DNA from: Sphaerisporangium corydalis
GTDB lineage: Bacteria; Actinomycetota; Actinomycetes; Streptosporangiales; Streptosporangiaceae
Direction of reading: 5' to 3'
Assembly (NCBI RefSeq): GCF_025506355.1
Contig: NZ_JANZYP010000056.1
Span: 1 to 64,000, forward strand
Length of the DNA: 64,000 bases
A model generated the notes under the pieces. The model worked only from the letters and a program-made list of their open reading frames with translations. It was not told where the DNA came from and did no database searches. Shown one piece after another: positions 24,161 to 37,463 of the stretch. Made by a program: the position numbers and the translations under genes. Position 1 is the stretch's first letter, and each line of letters opens with the position of its first letter.

Positions 24161-24730
24161 ATGAGCCTTCGACACGCCCTGCTCGGCCTGCTCGCCCAGG
24201 GACCCGCCAGCGGATACGACCTGATGAAGATCTTCGACATCTCCCTGGCGAACGTCTGGCCGGCCACGCAGAGCCAGGTCTACGGCGAGCTGTCCCGGCT
24301 CGCCGACGCCGGCCTGGTCAAGGTGGCGGCCGAGGGCCCGCGCGGCCGCAAGGAGTACGCCATCGACGACACCGGGCTGGCCGAACTGCGCCACTGGCTG
24401 ACGGAGGTCGAGCCCACCCACGTCCACCGCAGCGACATGCTGCTTCGCGTCTTCTTCCTCGGGCGGCTCGACCGGGAGCAGGCCGCCGGCTACCTGCGGC
24501 GGCAGGCGGAGTTCGCGGCCGGCCGGCACGAGAGCCTGGCGGGTCTGGTGGACATCGTGTCCGAGGGGGAGGACGACCTCTCGGTCTACGGCAGGCTCGC
24601 CCTGGAGTGGGGGCTGCGGTTCACCAACCTGCATCGCGAGTGGGCCGAGTGGGCCACGGCCGAGATCGAGAAGTGGCCCTCGCCCCGCGACCCGCTCACC
24701 GGGGAGGCCCCTCGGGAGACCGGCGGCTGA
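24161..24730 (+). CDS. PadR-family transcriptional regulator
   Basis: A 189-residue regulator. The N-terminal winged helix begins MSLRHALLGLLAQGPASGYDLMKIFD and includes SQVYGELSRLADAGLVK and GRKEYAIDDTGLAEL, the standard PadR layout. A C-terminal helical dimerisation domain (Vir_C-like) follows, with long coiled helices. It is divergent from the membrane protein/carotenoid oxygenase unit, and two inverted 22-bp copies fill the space between. PadR proteins usually repress a neighbouring unit until a small, often aromatic or hydrophobic, ligand binds. Confidence 0.92.
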   Translation: MSLRHALLGLLAQGPASGYDLMKIFDISLANVWPATQSQVYGELSRLADAGLVKVAAEGPRGRKEYAIDDTGLAELRHWLTEVEPTHVHRSDMLLRVFFLGRLDREQAAGYLRRQAEFAAGRHESLAGLVDIVSEGEDDLSVYGRLALEWGLRFTNLHREWAEWATAEIEKWPSPRDPLTGEAPRETGG

Positions 24731-24832
24731 GGCTCATCACAGGGCCGCACCCCCCGCGCTCTCGAAGGCTCAGGCCCCGCGTTTCCGGGCCGGACCCCCG
24801 CGCTTTCCCGGCGCCGGGCCATGGCATCATGT

Positions 24833-24844
24833 TACTCACGAGTA
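24833..24844. promoter_or_regulatory. Inverted repeat TACTCACGAGTA upstream of fadA
   Basis: A perfect 5+2+5 inverted repeat 38 bp before the fadA GTG, where a repressor would sit over the promoter. TetR-type fatty-acid regulators use sites of this shape; which protein binds here is not known. Confidence 0.55.
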
Positions 24845-24882
24845 GCACTAGCCGGAAGCTACCGAGCAGCGAGGAGCCAACC

Positions 24883-26082
24883 GTGCCTCCGTCCCGTGAC
24901 GTCGTGTTCGTCGACGGCGTACGCACGCCTTTCGGCAAGGCCGGCCCCAAGGGCCTGTACGCCGAGACGCGCGCCGACGACCTGATCGTCCGTGTCATCC
25001 GCGAACTGATGCGGCGCAACCCCCACCTGCCGCCCGAGCGGGTCGACGAGGTCGCCATCGCGGCCACCACCCAGATCGGCGACCAGGGCCTGACCATCGG
25101 CCGCTCCGCCGCGGTGCTGGCCGGGCTGCCCAAGTCGGTGCCCGGCTACGCCATCGACCGCATGTGCGCGGGCGCGATGACGGCCGTCACCACCGTGGCC
25201 GGCGGCATCGCCTTCGGCGCCTACGACGTCGCCATCGCCGGCGGCGTGGAGCACATGGGACGCCATCCGATGGGCGAGGGCGTCGACCCCAACCCGCGTT
25301 TCCTGTCCGAGAACCTCGTCGACGGCTCAGCGCTGGTCATGGGCATGACGGCGGAGAACCTGCACGACCGCTACCCCGGCATCACCAAGCGGCGCGCCGA
25401 CGCCTACGCCGTGGCCTCCCAGGAGAAGGTGGCCAAGGCCTACGCCGACGGCAAGATCCAGCCCGACCTGGTGCCCATGGCGACCCGCAAGGCGGCCGAG
25501 GGCTGGGGCCTCGCCACCGAGGACGAGCCCCCGCGCCCCGGCACCACCCCCGAGGGCCTGGCGGCGCTCAAGACGCCGTTCCGCCCGCACGGCAACGTCA
25601 CCGCCGGGAACTCGGCGGGCATCAACGACGGCGCCACCGGCAGCCTCATCGCCGCCGCGGACACCGCGGCCGAGCTGGGGCTGACGCCCAAGATGCGGCT
25701 CGTCTCCTACGCCTTCGCCGGCGTCGACCCCGAGGTGATGGGCGTCGGGCCCATCCCCTCCACCGAGCGCGCGCTGCGCCTGGCCGGGTTGTCCATCGGC
25801 GACATCGGCCTGTTCGAGATCAACGAGGCCTTCGCCGTGCAGGTCCTGGCGTTCCTGTCGCACTTCGGCATCGACGACGAGGACCCCCGGGTCAACCCGT
25901 ACGGCGGCGCCATCGCGTTCGGCCACCCGCTCGCCTCCTCGGGCGTGCGGCTGATGACCCAGCTCGCCCGGCAGTTCGGCGAACGGCCCGAGGTGCGCTA
26001 CGGCGTCACCACGATGTGCGTCGGCATGGGCATGGGCGGAACGGTCGTCTGGGAGAACCCCGCCTGGGAGGGCGCCAAGTGA
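24883..26082 (+). CDS. fadA: Acetyl-CoA C-acyltransferase (3-ketoacyl-CoA thiolase)
   Basis: A 399-residue thiolase that cleaves 3-ketoacyl-CoA with CoA in the last step of fatty-acid beta-oxidation. The nucleophilic Cys is in IDRMCAGAMTAV. Other signatures are GGVEHMG, GNSAGINDGA, NEAFAVQ, GGAIAFGHPLASSG (catalytic His) and the C-terminal CVGMGMGG (second Cys). Start: GTG 24883 with GAGGAG 7 nt upstream. The stop overlaps the start of the next gene by 4 nt (GTGA), so thiolase and the multifunctional alpha subunit are made together, as expected for a complex. A palindrome upstream suggests fatty-acid-responsive repression. Confidence 0.95.
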   Translation: MPPSRDVVFVDGVRTPFGKAGPKGLYAETRADDLIVRVIRELMRRNPHLPPERVDEVAIAATTQIGDQGLTIGRSAAVLAGLPKSVPGYAIDRMCAGAMTAVTTVAGGIAFGAYDVAIAGGVEHMGRHPMGEGVDPNPRFLSENLVDGSALVMGMTAENLHDRYPGITKRRADAYAVASQEKVAKAYADGKIQPDLVPMATRKAAEGWGLATEDEPPRPGTTPEGLAALKTPFRPHGNVTAGNSAGINDGATGSLIAAADTAAELGLTPKMRLVSYAFAGVDPEVMGVGPIPSTERALRLAGLSIGDIGLFEINEAFAVQVLAFLSHFGIDDEDPRVNPYGGAIAFGHPLASSGVRLMTQLARQFGERPEVRYGVTTMCVGMGMGGTVVWENPAWEGAK

Positions 26083-28178
26083 GCGGAATCACCGGCATCC
26101 ATGACGACGAGGCCGTGACCCACGCCCTCGTCCGCGACGTCACGCTCCCCGGCGAGGCGGGCACCATGGCCCTGATCACACTGGACAACGGCTTCGACCA
26201 CACCAAGCCGAACACCTTCGGGCCGCGCGGCCTCACCGAGCTGGACGAGGCGCTCGACGCCATCTGCGAACGCTCGGACCTCGCGGCGGTCGGCGTCACC
26301 GGCAAGCCCTTCATCTTCGCCGTCGGCGCCGACCTGACGGGCGCCGCGCGGGTGCGCACCCGCGCCCAGGCCGAGGAGATCGGCCGGCTGGGCCACGAGG
26401 TGTTCCGCCGGCTCGGCGAGCTGGAGGTGCCGTCGTTCGCGTTCGTCAACGGCGCGGCGATGGGCGGCGGCCTGGAGATCGCCCTGCACTGCACGTACCG
26501 CACGATCTCGTCAGGCGTCCCGGCGGTGGCGCTGCCCGAGTGCTTCCTCGGCCTGGTGCCGGGCTGGGGCGGCACGCAACTGCTCCCCCGGCTGATCGGC
26601 CCGGCGAACGCGCTCAAGCTGATCATCGAGAACCCGCTGTCCCAGAACAAGATGATCAAGGGGACCGAGGCGTTCAAGCTCGGGGTCGCCGACGCGGTCT
26701 TCGAGCCCGCCGACTTCCTGGAGGAGTCCCTGAGCTGGGCCTCGCGCGTGCTGACCGGCGAGGCGGCCGTGCCCCGCCCGCCGTTCACCGAGGACGCCGG
26801 CTCCTGGGAGGCGGCGGTCGCGGGCGCGCGTGCGCTGGTGGACATGAAGCTGCACGGCGCCTCCCCGGCCCCGTACCGCGCGCTGGAGTTGGTGGAATTG
26901 GCGCGCACGGCCCCCCGTGACCAGGGGTTCGAGGCCGAGACCCAGGCCCTGGCCGACCTGCTGACGGGCGACGAGCTGCGGGCCGGGCTGTACTCCTTCG
27001 ACCTGGTCCAGCGCAGGGCCAAGCGGCCCGCAGGGGCGCCGGACCGTGCGCTGGCCCGCACGATCACCAAGGTGGGCGTGGTGGGCGCCGGGCTGATGGC
27101 CTCGCAGCTCGCGCTGCTGTTCGCCCGCCGCCTCCAGGTCCCGGTGGTCCTCACCGACCTCGACCAGGCCCGCCTCGACAAAGGCGTGGCCTACGTGCAC
27201 GCCGAGATCGCCCGGCTGCTGGCCAAGGGACGCATCGGCGCCGACACGGCCAACCGGCTGACGGGCCTGGTGACCGGGTCGCTGACCAAGGACGCGTTCG
27301 CCGACGCCGAACTCGTCATCGAGGCGGTGTTCGAGGACCTCAAGGTCAAAAGGCAGGTCCTGTCCGAGGTCGAGGCGGTCGTGCGCCCCGAGTGCGTGCT
27401 GGCCACCAACACCTCCTCGCTCTCGGTCACGGCCATGGCGGCGGAGCTGCGGCACCCCGAGCGGGTCGTCGGCCTGCACTTCTTCAACCCGGTCGCCGTC
27501 CTGCCGCTGCTGGAGGTCGTCCGGGGCGAGCGCACCGACGACGCCTCGCTGGCCACCGCGTTCGCGGTCGGCAAGGCGCTGCGCAAGTCGGGCGTGCTGG
27601 TGAAGGACGCCCCGGCGTTCGTGGTGAACCGGCTGCTCACCCGCTTCATGGGCGAGGTCATCGGCGCCGTCGACGAGGGCACCCCGATCGAGACCGCCGA
27701 CCACGCCCTGGACGGCCTGGGCCTGCCCATGACGCCGTTCACGCTGCTCCAGCTCGTCGGGCCCGCCGTCGGGCTGCACGTCGCCGAGACGCTGCACGAG
27801 GCCTTCCCCGGCCGGTACAAGGTGTCGGCCAGCCTGGCGAACCTCGTCAAGGCCGGCAAGCCCGGCGTCTACGCGCCGGACTTCACGATCGACCCCGAGG
27901 CGCGGGAGATCTTCGAGTCCCAGACGATCGGGACCGCCGGGCCTGACGCGGAGCAGGTGCGCCAGCGGGCGCTCGGCGCGCTGGCCGAGGAGGTGCGGCT
28001 GATGCTCGACGAGGGCGTGGTCGCCGCCGCCGAGGACATCGACCTGTGCATGATCCTCGGGGCCGGCTGGCCGTTCCACACCGGCGGCATCACGCCCTAC
28101 CTCGACAGGACGGGCGTGTCGGAGAAGGTCACCGGGCGTCGTTTCCTGGCGCCGGGCGTGGCCTCCGTTCCCGACTGA
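26079..28178 (+). CDS. fadB: Fatty acid oxidation multifunctional protein (enoyl-CoA hydratase/3-hydroxyacyl-CoA dehydrogenase)
   Basis: A 699-residue protein. The N-terminal crotonase domain (about 1-290) has the two catalytic glutamates in NGAAMGGGLEIALH and LPECFLGLVPGWGG. The central NAD-binding domain begins at about 325 with VGVVGAGLMASQLA, where the last Gly of the common GAGLMG is Ala. It continues with the catalytic GLHFFNPV (His) and KDAPAFVVNRLL, and ends with two C-terminal dehydrogenase repeats. It hydrates enoyl-CoA and oxidises 3-hydroxyacyl-CoA before FadA acts. The GTG start overlaps the fadA stop. The last 50 bp overlap the convergent ICMT-like gene. Confidence 0.94.
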   Translation: MSGITGIHDDEAVTHALVRDVTLPGEAGTMALITLDNGFDHTKPNTFGPRGLTELDEALDAICERSDLAAVGVTGKPFIFAVGADLTGAARVRTRAQAEEIGRLGHEVFRRLGELEVPSFAFVNGAAMGGGLEIALHCTYRTISSGVPAVALPECFLGLVPGWGGTQLLPRLIGPANALKLIIENPLSQNKMIKGTEAFKLGVADAVFEPADFLEESLSWASRVLTGEAAVPRPPFTEDAGSWEAAVAGARALVDMKLHGASPAPYRALELVELARTAPRDQGFEAETQALADLLTGDELRAGLYSFDLVQRRAKRPAGAPDRALARTITKVGVVGAGLMASQLALLFARRLQVPVVLTDLDQARLDKGVAYVHAEIARLLAKGRIGADTANRLTGLVTGSLTKDAFADAELVIEAVFEDLKVKRQVLSEVEAVVRPECVLATNTSSLSVTAMAAELRHPERVVGLHFFNPVAVLPLLEVVRGERTDDASLATAFAVGKALRKSGVLVKDAPAFVVNRLLTRFMGEVIGAVDEGTPIETADHALDGLGLPMTPFTLLQLVGPAVGLHVAETLHEAFPGRYKVSASLANLVKAGKPGVYAPDFTIDPEAREIFESQTIGTAGPDAEQVRQRALGALAEEVRLMLDEGVVAAAEDIDLCMILGAGWPFHTGGITPYLDRTGVSEKVTGRRFLAPGVASVPD

Positions 28179-28701
28179 GGCCCGGCGCGTCCGCGCCGTC
28201 CCCGCCCGGCCGCCATGGGCGCAGCCGTGGCAGCCAGGCCGGGACGGCGCGGCGGTACTCCTCGTACTCCGCGCCGAACCGCCGTGCCAGCTCGGGTTCC
28301 TCGTACCAGTGCACGAACGCGGCGGGCACGACCCATACGGCGGCGGCGTAGAGGAGCAGGACGGGCCGCCCGAGTATCAGGGCCTGGCCGACGATGCCCG
28401 CCAGCACCGCCACGTACATGGGGTTGCGCACATATCTGTACAGGCCGCCCACGACCAGGTGCTCGGGCGCGGCGACCGGGGCGGGCGTGCCGCGTCCCTC
28501 GGTGACGAACCGGGAGAACGTCCACACCAGCGCGGCCACCGCGGCGAGGAGCAGGACCGCCCCTGCCACCCGAAGCGGCGGCCAGGGGGCGGGCTCGCCC
28601 ACCCGCCAGTGGGTGATCCACCACGGGATCAGGACCAGCACGGTCCCGGGGGCGACCAGGAAGAACACGGCACTACCGGCAGCGGCGGCGGGCTTGCGCA
28701 T
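28129..28701 (-). CDS. Isoprenylcysteine carboxyl methyltransferase-like membrane protein
   Basis: A 190-residue protein with about four membrane helices. Its C-terminal half has the ICMT/PEMT signature GLYRYVRNPMYVAVLAGIVGQALILG and WYEEPELARRFGAEYEEYRRAVPAWLPR, which forms the SAM-binding site in this family. Bacterial members methylate small lipids, isoprenoids or unknown targets; the substrate is not known. I chose the ATG at 28701 with GAGGG 6 nt upstream; an ATG at 28707 is also in frame but its ribosome site is too close. The 3' end runs 50 bp into the fadB gene on the opposite strand. Confidence 0.82.
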   Translation of the reverse strand: MRKPAAAAGSAVFFLVAPGTVLVLIPWWITHWRVGEPAPWPPLRVAGAVLLLAAVAALVWTFSRFVTEGRGTPAPVAAPEHLVVGGLYRYVRNPMYVAVLAGIVGQALILGRPVLLLYAAAVWVVPAAFVHWYEEPELARRFGAEYEEYRRAVPAWLPRLRPWRPGGDGADAPGLSRERRPRPAPGNDAR

Positions 28702-28852
28702 CGCCATCCCTCGATTCGCGACGCTCCGCCCTGGAGGCGGAGGAATTCCCTGGATGGTGAATATGACGGTACTCCGATGCGCGCGTCGTGCCGGCGGCCC
28801 CCGGGTCACGATCTCATCAATCAGTGAGTTCTCTGGCCTGCCAGGGTCGGCG

Positions 28853-29704
28853 ATGATGGACGGCGTGCTGGCCGACGTCATCGAACACCTCGCCTGCCCG
28901 GTCTGCCGCGGCGACCTGGTCCTCGGCGGCGGCGCGGCGCGGTGCGCCCAGGGCCACGCGTTCGACGTGGCCAGGCAGGGGTACCTCAGCCTGCTCACCG
29001 GCTCGGGTGTCCCCGGCACGGCCGACACCCCGGCCATGGTCGCCGCGCGGGACGCGTTCCTCGGCGCCGGGCACTTCGCCCCGCTCTCCGGCCGCCTGCG
29101 CGAGCTGGTCGCCGGGATCGGCGACACGGGGGGCGCCAAGGTCGTGCTGGACGCCGGAGCGGGCACCGGCCACTACCTGGCGGCGGTCCTCGGCCCCGGC
29201 GACACGGGGATCGCCCTGGACATCTCCAAGCACGCCCTCAGGCGGGCCGCGCGCGCCCATCCCCGGGTCGGCGCCGTCGTGACGGACGTGTGGCGGCCCC
29301 TGCCGGTCAAGGACGGCCGCGTGGACGTGCTCCTGGACGTCTTCGCCCCGCGCAACGGGCCGGAGTTCGCCCGCGTGCTGCGCCCCGGCGGCACGCTCAT
29401 CGTGGTGACCCCGACGCCGGCGCACCTCGCCCCCCTGGTCGGCGCGCTCGGCCTGCTGTCGGTGGACGAGTCCAAGGGCCGGCGGGTCGAGGAGGCGCTC
29501 GGCGGCCATTTCGCCGGGACCGGGCACCTCATCGAGGAGGCGGAGATGCGGCTGGACCACCGGGCCGTCGAGGCCGTGGCCGGAATGGGACCGAGCGCCT
29601 GGCACACCGATCCGGCCGCGCTCAGGAAGGAGATCTCACACCTTGCGGACCCGATGGCCGTGAAAATGTCATGCCGGATCTCTCTCTTCCGTAAGATCAC
29701 CTAG
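28853..29704 (+). CDS. 23S rRNA (guanine-N1)-methyltransferase, RlmA type
   Basis: A 283-residue SAM-dependent methyltransferase. A zinc-finger start with Cys15-X2-Cys18...Cys31-X3-His35 (ACPVC...RCAQGHAFD) is followed by DVARQGYLSLL, a hallmark of RlmA/TlrB enzymes. Then come the SAM motif VLDAGAGTGHYLAAVL (about 97-112), DISKHALRRAARAHP and DVFAPRNGPEFARVLRPGG. RlmA enzymes methylate G745 or G748 of 23S rRNA in the exit tunnel; the actinomycete TlrB type gives resistance to tylosin-like macrolides. Which base is modified here cannot be decided by eye. ATG 28853 is preceded by AGGG. Confidence 0.88.
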   Translation: MMDGVLADVIEHLACPVCRGDLVLGGGAARCAQGHAFDVARQGYLSLLTGSGVPGTADTPAMVAARDAFLGAGHFAPLSGRLRELVAGIGDTGGAKVVLDAGAGTGHYLAAVLGPGDTGIALDISKHALRRAARAHPRVGAVVTDVWRPLPVKDGRVDVLLDVFAPRNGPEFARVLRPGGTLIVVTPTPAHLAPLVGALGLLSVDESKGRRVEEALGGHFAGTGHLIEEAEMRLDHRAVEAVAGMGPSAWHTDPAALRKEISHLADPMAVKMSCRISLFRKIT

Positions 29705-29819
29705 ACACGCTAGATTTACCAATTTCCCCGACTTTTTAGGCCATCTCCGTTTCGAAGCGACATACTTAACGGCAACCCGCCGATCCCTTTCCGGGAGAGC
29801 GTGAGGGAGGGGCACGCCC

Positions 29820-31610
29820 ATGAAGGCCGAGGAACGCTGGCAGGCCAGGTTCCGCGCGGCACGTATGACGCTGCCCATCTGGGCACGGCTGGCACCCGCC
29901 CGCGCCGTGTACCGCTGCAACATCTCCGGAATCTGGGAGATCCACGCCTGGGACCGGTCGACCGGCACCACGCGCCAGGTCACCAGCCGTCCGCGAGGCA
30001 CCTCCCACGCCGCCATCGATCCGACCGGCCAGTGGATCTGGTGGTTCTCCGACACCTACGGCGACGAGTACGGCATCTGGATGCGCCAGCCGTTCAACGG
30101 CGGCCCCGAGATGCCCGCCCATCCCGACCTCGCCCCCGGTCACCCGACGGGCCTGGCCCTCGCGGCCACCGGCACCGCCGCCGTCGGCAGGAGCAGCCGC
30201 CACGGCTTCCAGGTGCTCCACACGCGGATCGGCTCCGACGAGAAGCCCACCGTGATCTACGAGTCCCGCGAGTTCGTCCAGGTCGCCGGCATGTCGCTCG
30301 ACGGCACGCTGATCGCCCTGAACCACAGCGAGCACGGCGACTCGCGCCACCCCGCCCTGCGGGTGATCAAGGCCAACGGCCAGATCGTCGGCGACCTGCA
30401 CGACGGTCCGGGCAAGGGCTTCTCCGGGGTGCGGTTCGCCCCGACCATGACCGACCGGCGCGTCCTCGCCCTGCACGAGCGGCGCGGCCGCCGCGAGCCG
30501 CTGGTCTGGGACCCGGTGACCGGCGAGCAGCGCGAGATCTGGCTCAGGGTGCCCGGCGAGATCACCGCCGACTGGTACCACGACGGCCGCGCCCTGCTGA
30601 TCGGCCACAACAACCGCGCCAGGACCGAGCTGTTCCGGTACGACCTCGGTGGCGGCGGCCTCACGCCGATCAAGACCCCGCACGGCGTCATCCACGACGC
30701 GATGCCGCGCCCCGACGGCACGGTCGAGTACTCCTGGTCGAGCGCCGCGCACCCGCCGGTGGTCAGGTCCAGCGAGGGTCACGTCGTCATGAACCAGTCC
30801 GGCCCCTCGGCGCCGCCGTCGGTGCCGCTGGAGGACATCTTCGTCGAAGGCCCCGGCGGGCGGATCCACGCCCTGGTGTCCCGGCCCGAGGGCGGCCCGT
30901 CGCCGGCCCCGACGGTCTTCCTGCTGCACGGCGGGCCCGCGGCGCAGGACGACGACTCCTTCCTGCCGAACCTGGCCGCCTGGGTCGACGCCGGCTTCGC
31001 CGTGATCCGCGTCAACTACCGGGGCTCCACTGGATACGGCTCGGCCTGGCGGGACGCCCTGCGCGGTGACGTGGGCCACATCGAGCTGGCCGACGTGGCC
31101 GCGGTCCGCGACTGGGCCGTCGGCCAGGGCATGTCCGACCCCGAGCGCCTGGTGCTCGCGGGCGCGTCGTGGGGCGGCTACCTCACCCTGCTCGGCATCG
31201 GCACCCAGCCGAAGGCCTGGGTCGCGGGCATCGCCGCCGTGCCGATCGCCGACCACGCCGTGGCCTACAGCGACGAGACCGAGGGGCTGCGCGCCTACCA
31301 CCGCGCGCTGTTCGGCGGCTCGCCGCAGGAGGTGCCCGAGCTGTACGCGGCCTCCTCGCCGATCTCCTACCTCGACTCGCTCCAGGCGCCGCTGCTGGTC
31401 CTGGCGGGCGAGAACGACCCGCGCTCGCCGATCAACCAGATCGAGAAGTACCTGGACAAGCTGGCCGAGCGCAAGCACGAGGTCGAGGTGTACCGCTACA
31501 CCGCAGGCCACGGCACCCTGGTCATCGAGGAGCGGATCCGCCAGATGGCGGCCCAGCTCGACTTCGCCCGCAAGCACGTCGGCCTGGCCCAGCCCTCCGG
31601 CCGGGGCTAG
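29820..31610 (+). CDS. S9 family prolyl oligopeptidase/acylaminoacyl-peptidase
   Basis: A 596-residue serine peptidase with no signal peptide, so cytoplasmic. The first 340 residues form a beta-propeller-like region with repeated D-x-G-x-W/F strands. The C-terminal alpha/beta hydrolase domain has VFLLHGGPAAQ (oxyanion region), NYRGSTGYG and the catalytic triad Ser450 (GASWGGY), Asp533 (GENDPRSP) and His564 (GHGTL). S9 enzymes cleave short peptides or release N-acylated residues. GAGGGAGGGG lies upstream of the ATG. Its TAG stop shares the palindrome CTAG (31607-31610) with the convergent phosphatase gene. Confidence 0.9.
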   Translation: MKAEERWQARFRAARMTLPIWARLAPARAVYRCNISGIWEIHAWDRSTGTTRQVTSRPRGTSHAAIDPTGQWIWWFSDTYGDEYGIWMRQPFNGGPEMPAHPDLAPGHPTGLALAATGTAAVGRSSRHGFQVLHTRIGSDEKPTVIYESREFVQVAGMSLDGTLIALNHSEHGDSRHPALRVIKANGQIVGDLHDGPGKGFSGVRFAPTMTDRRVLALHERRGRREPLVWDPVTGEQREIWLRVPGEITADWYHDGRALLIGHNNRARTELFRYDLGGGGLTPIKTPHGVIHDAMPRPDGTVEYSWSSAAHPPVVRSSEGHVVMNQSGPSAPPSVPLEDIFVEGPGGRIHALVSRPEGGPSPAPTVFLLHGGPAAQDDDSFLPNLAAWVDAGFAVIRVNYRGSTGYGSAWRDALRGDVGHIELADVAAVRDWAVGQGMSDPERLVLAGASWGGYLTLLGIGTQPKAWVAGIAAVPIADHAVAYSDETEGLRAYHRALFGGSPQEVPELYAASSPISYLDSLQAPLLVLAGENDPRSPINQIEKYLDKLAERKHEVEVYRYTAGHGTLVIEERIRQMAAQLDFARKHVGLAQPSGRG

Positions 31611-33160
31611 TCGGCGCGCAGGACGAGGATCGCCATGTCGTCGGCGCTCGGCTCGACGGCGAACTCCTCGACGGCGCGCCGGATCCGTTCGGCGACCGCG
31701 CGCGCGGACAGGTCGGCGCACTCCGCCAGGAGCCTGGACAGCCCGCCGTCGTCGTCGAGGAGGCGTTCGCCGGCGCGGCGCTCGGTGACCCCGTCGGTGA
31801 CGCCCAGCAGGACGTCCCCGGGCGCCAGGTGGACGTGGTCGGCGGTGAACTCGGCCTCGGGGAAGACCCCGAGCAGCGACTGCGACGTCACGACCGCCTC
31901 GACCTGCCCGGTCGGCCGCAGCCGCAGGGCCTCGGGATGCCCGGCGGAGATCAGCGACAGATCGAGGCCGTCGGAGGTGCGCCTGATCTCACCGTGCAGC
32001 AGGGTGAGGAACCTGGCCCGCTCACCCTCCTCCAGGATCGCCTGGTTGAGCCGCGAGACGACCGAGGCCACGTCGTACCCCTCGCGGGCGAGCAGGCGGA
32101 TCGTGTGGCGGGCCAGGCCGGTGACCGCGGCGGCCTGCGGGCCGGTGCCGCAGACGTCGCCGATCGCGAACCGCCAGGAGTCCTCACCGGTGGCGAACAG
32201 GTCGTAGAAGTCGCCGCCCACCTCGTTGGTCTCGCCCGCCGGCTCGTACACCACGGAGTAGTCGAGGCCGGGGGTCTCGGCGGGGGTGCCGGGCGGCAGC
32301 AGGCTGCGCTGGAGGGCGCGGTTGGCGTCGGCCTGCTGGGCGTACAGCCGGGCGTTGTCCATGGCCAGCGCCGCCCGCCGCCCGAGATCCTCGGCGAGCT
32401 GGGCGACGTCGTCGGGGAAGCGGCCCGCGCGCCCGAGGCACATCATGCCGAGGCTGCGCCCCCGGGCCAGCAGGGGGAAGGCCAGCGACTGCCAGTCGGC
32501 GAGCTGGACCGGCAGCGGGGTCAGGTTCTCCGCCTGGGGGATGGCGGCGTGGTCGAGTTCCTCGCGCAGGGCGTCGATCTGGGACTCGTCGGCGTGCCAG
32601 AGATAGGCGAGGCCGAGCGGGCCGTGGCCGGCGTCGGCCGTGTAGACCGCGCACCAGGTCGCGAGCCGGGGCACCACGATCTGGGCGATCAGCGCGGGCA
32701 CCATGTCGGGGTCCAGGGTGCCGGCGAGCAGGTCGCTGGCGTCGGCGAGGAAGCCCAGCCAGCTCTGGCTCTGCGAGGCGCGCTGGCCGGCCCAGTCGTC
32801 GACGGTGCGGGTGCCGCCGCCTCCGGGGAGGCCGAGACGGGCCCAGCGGGTGCGCGTCGAGCCCGCGAAGCTCACCCCCCAGACCGTGACCGGCCCGGAC
32901 GGCGGGATCGCGGCGGCCCGGTCGCTGTCCTTCTGGCTGACCTCGATCTGAAGAGAATCTCCCTGATGTACCCATACAATCTCAAATGGGACATCGTCCA
33001 TCTCGGAGACCAGCTCTCCGGTCAACCGCTCGGCGTCCATGCCGATCGACGAAGCGGCCCACGCGGTCATGACCTCATGAGTGAACCGCTTCGCGTCGGG
33101 TAGGGCCGTTCTGCCGGGCGCGAAGGAAGCGGCCAGCACACCCCGGGAAGAACTTGTCAT
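31607..33160 (-). CDS. GAF-PP2C (SpoIIE-type) serine phosphatase
   Basis: A 517-residue cytoplasmic signalling protein. Residues about 20-100 are an unassigned N-terminal domain, perhaps a degraded ATPase or anti-sigma-like fold. Residues about 130-290 are a GAF domain ending in the helix DDVAQLAEDLGRRAALAMDNARLY. Residues 305-517 are the SpoIIE phosphatase with metal-binding aspartates in GGDFYDLF, IGDVCGTGPQAA, VTDGVTERR and SADDMAIL. Such phosphatases dephosphorylate anti-anti-sigma factors and so switch on alternative sigma factors. It is divergent from the HAMP-array kinase with 121 bp between, so the two may serve one stress pathway. The ATG at 33160 has only a weak ribosome site. No partner anti-sigma or STAS gene is in the window. 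Confidence 0.9.
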   Translation of the reverse strand: MTSSSRGVLAASFAPGRTALPDAKRFTHEVMTAWAASSIGMDAERLTGELVSEMDDVPFEIVWVHQGDSLQIEVSQKDSDRAAAIPPSGPVTVWGVSFAGSTRTRWARLGLPGGGGTRTVDDWAGQRASQSQSWLGFLADASDLLAGTLDPDMVPALIAQIVVPRLATWCAVYTADAGHGPLGLAYLWHADESQIDALREELDHAAIPQAENLTPLPVQLADWQSLAFPLLARGRSLGMMCLGRAGRFPDDVAQLAEDLGRRAALAMDNARLYAQQADANRALQRSLLPPGTPAETPGLDYSVVYEPAGETNEVGGDFYDLFATGEDSWRFAIGDVCGTGPQAAAVTGLARHTIRLLAREGYDVASVVSRLNQAILEEGERARFLTLLHGEIRRTSDGLDLSLISAGHPEALRLRPTGQVEAVVTSQSLLGVFPEAEFTADHVHLAPGDVLLGVTDGVTERRAGERLLDDDGGLSRLLAECADLSARAVAERIRRAVEEFAVEPSADDMAILVLRAD

Positions 33161-33281
33161 TGCACCGTGCTTACCACAGTCGGGTCTTACGTGCGGTCAT
33201 TCGACCGGGCGACCGCATAGCGTCCTTCATGCCAGACTGGCAGTACTCCGTGTCCCGCCCGAACAGCGTGAAGGAGGCTTC

Positions 33282-37462
<4,181 letters not shown>

Positions 37463-37463
<1 letters not shown>

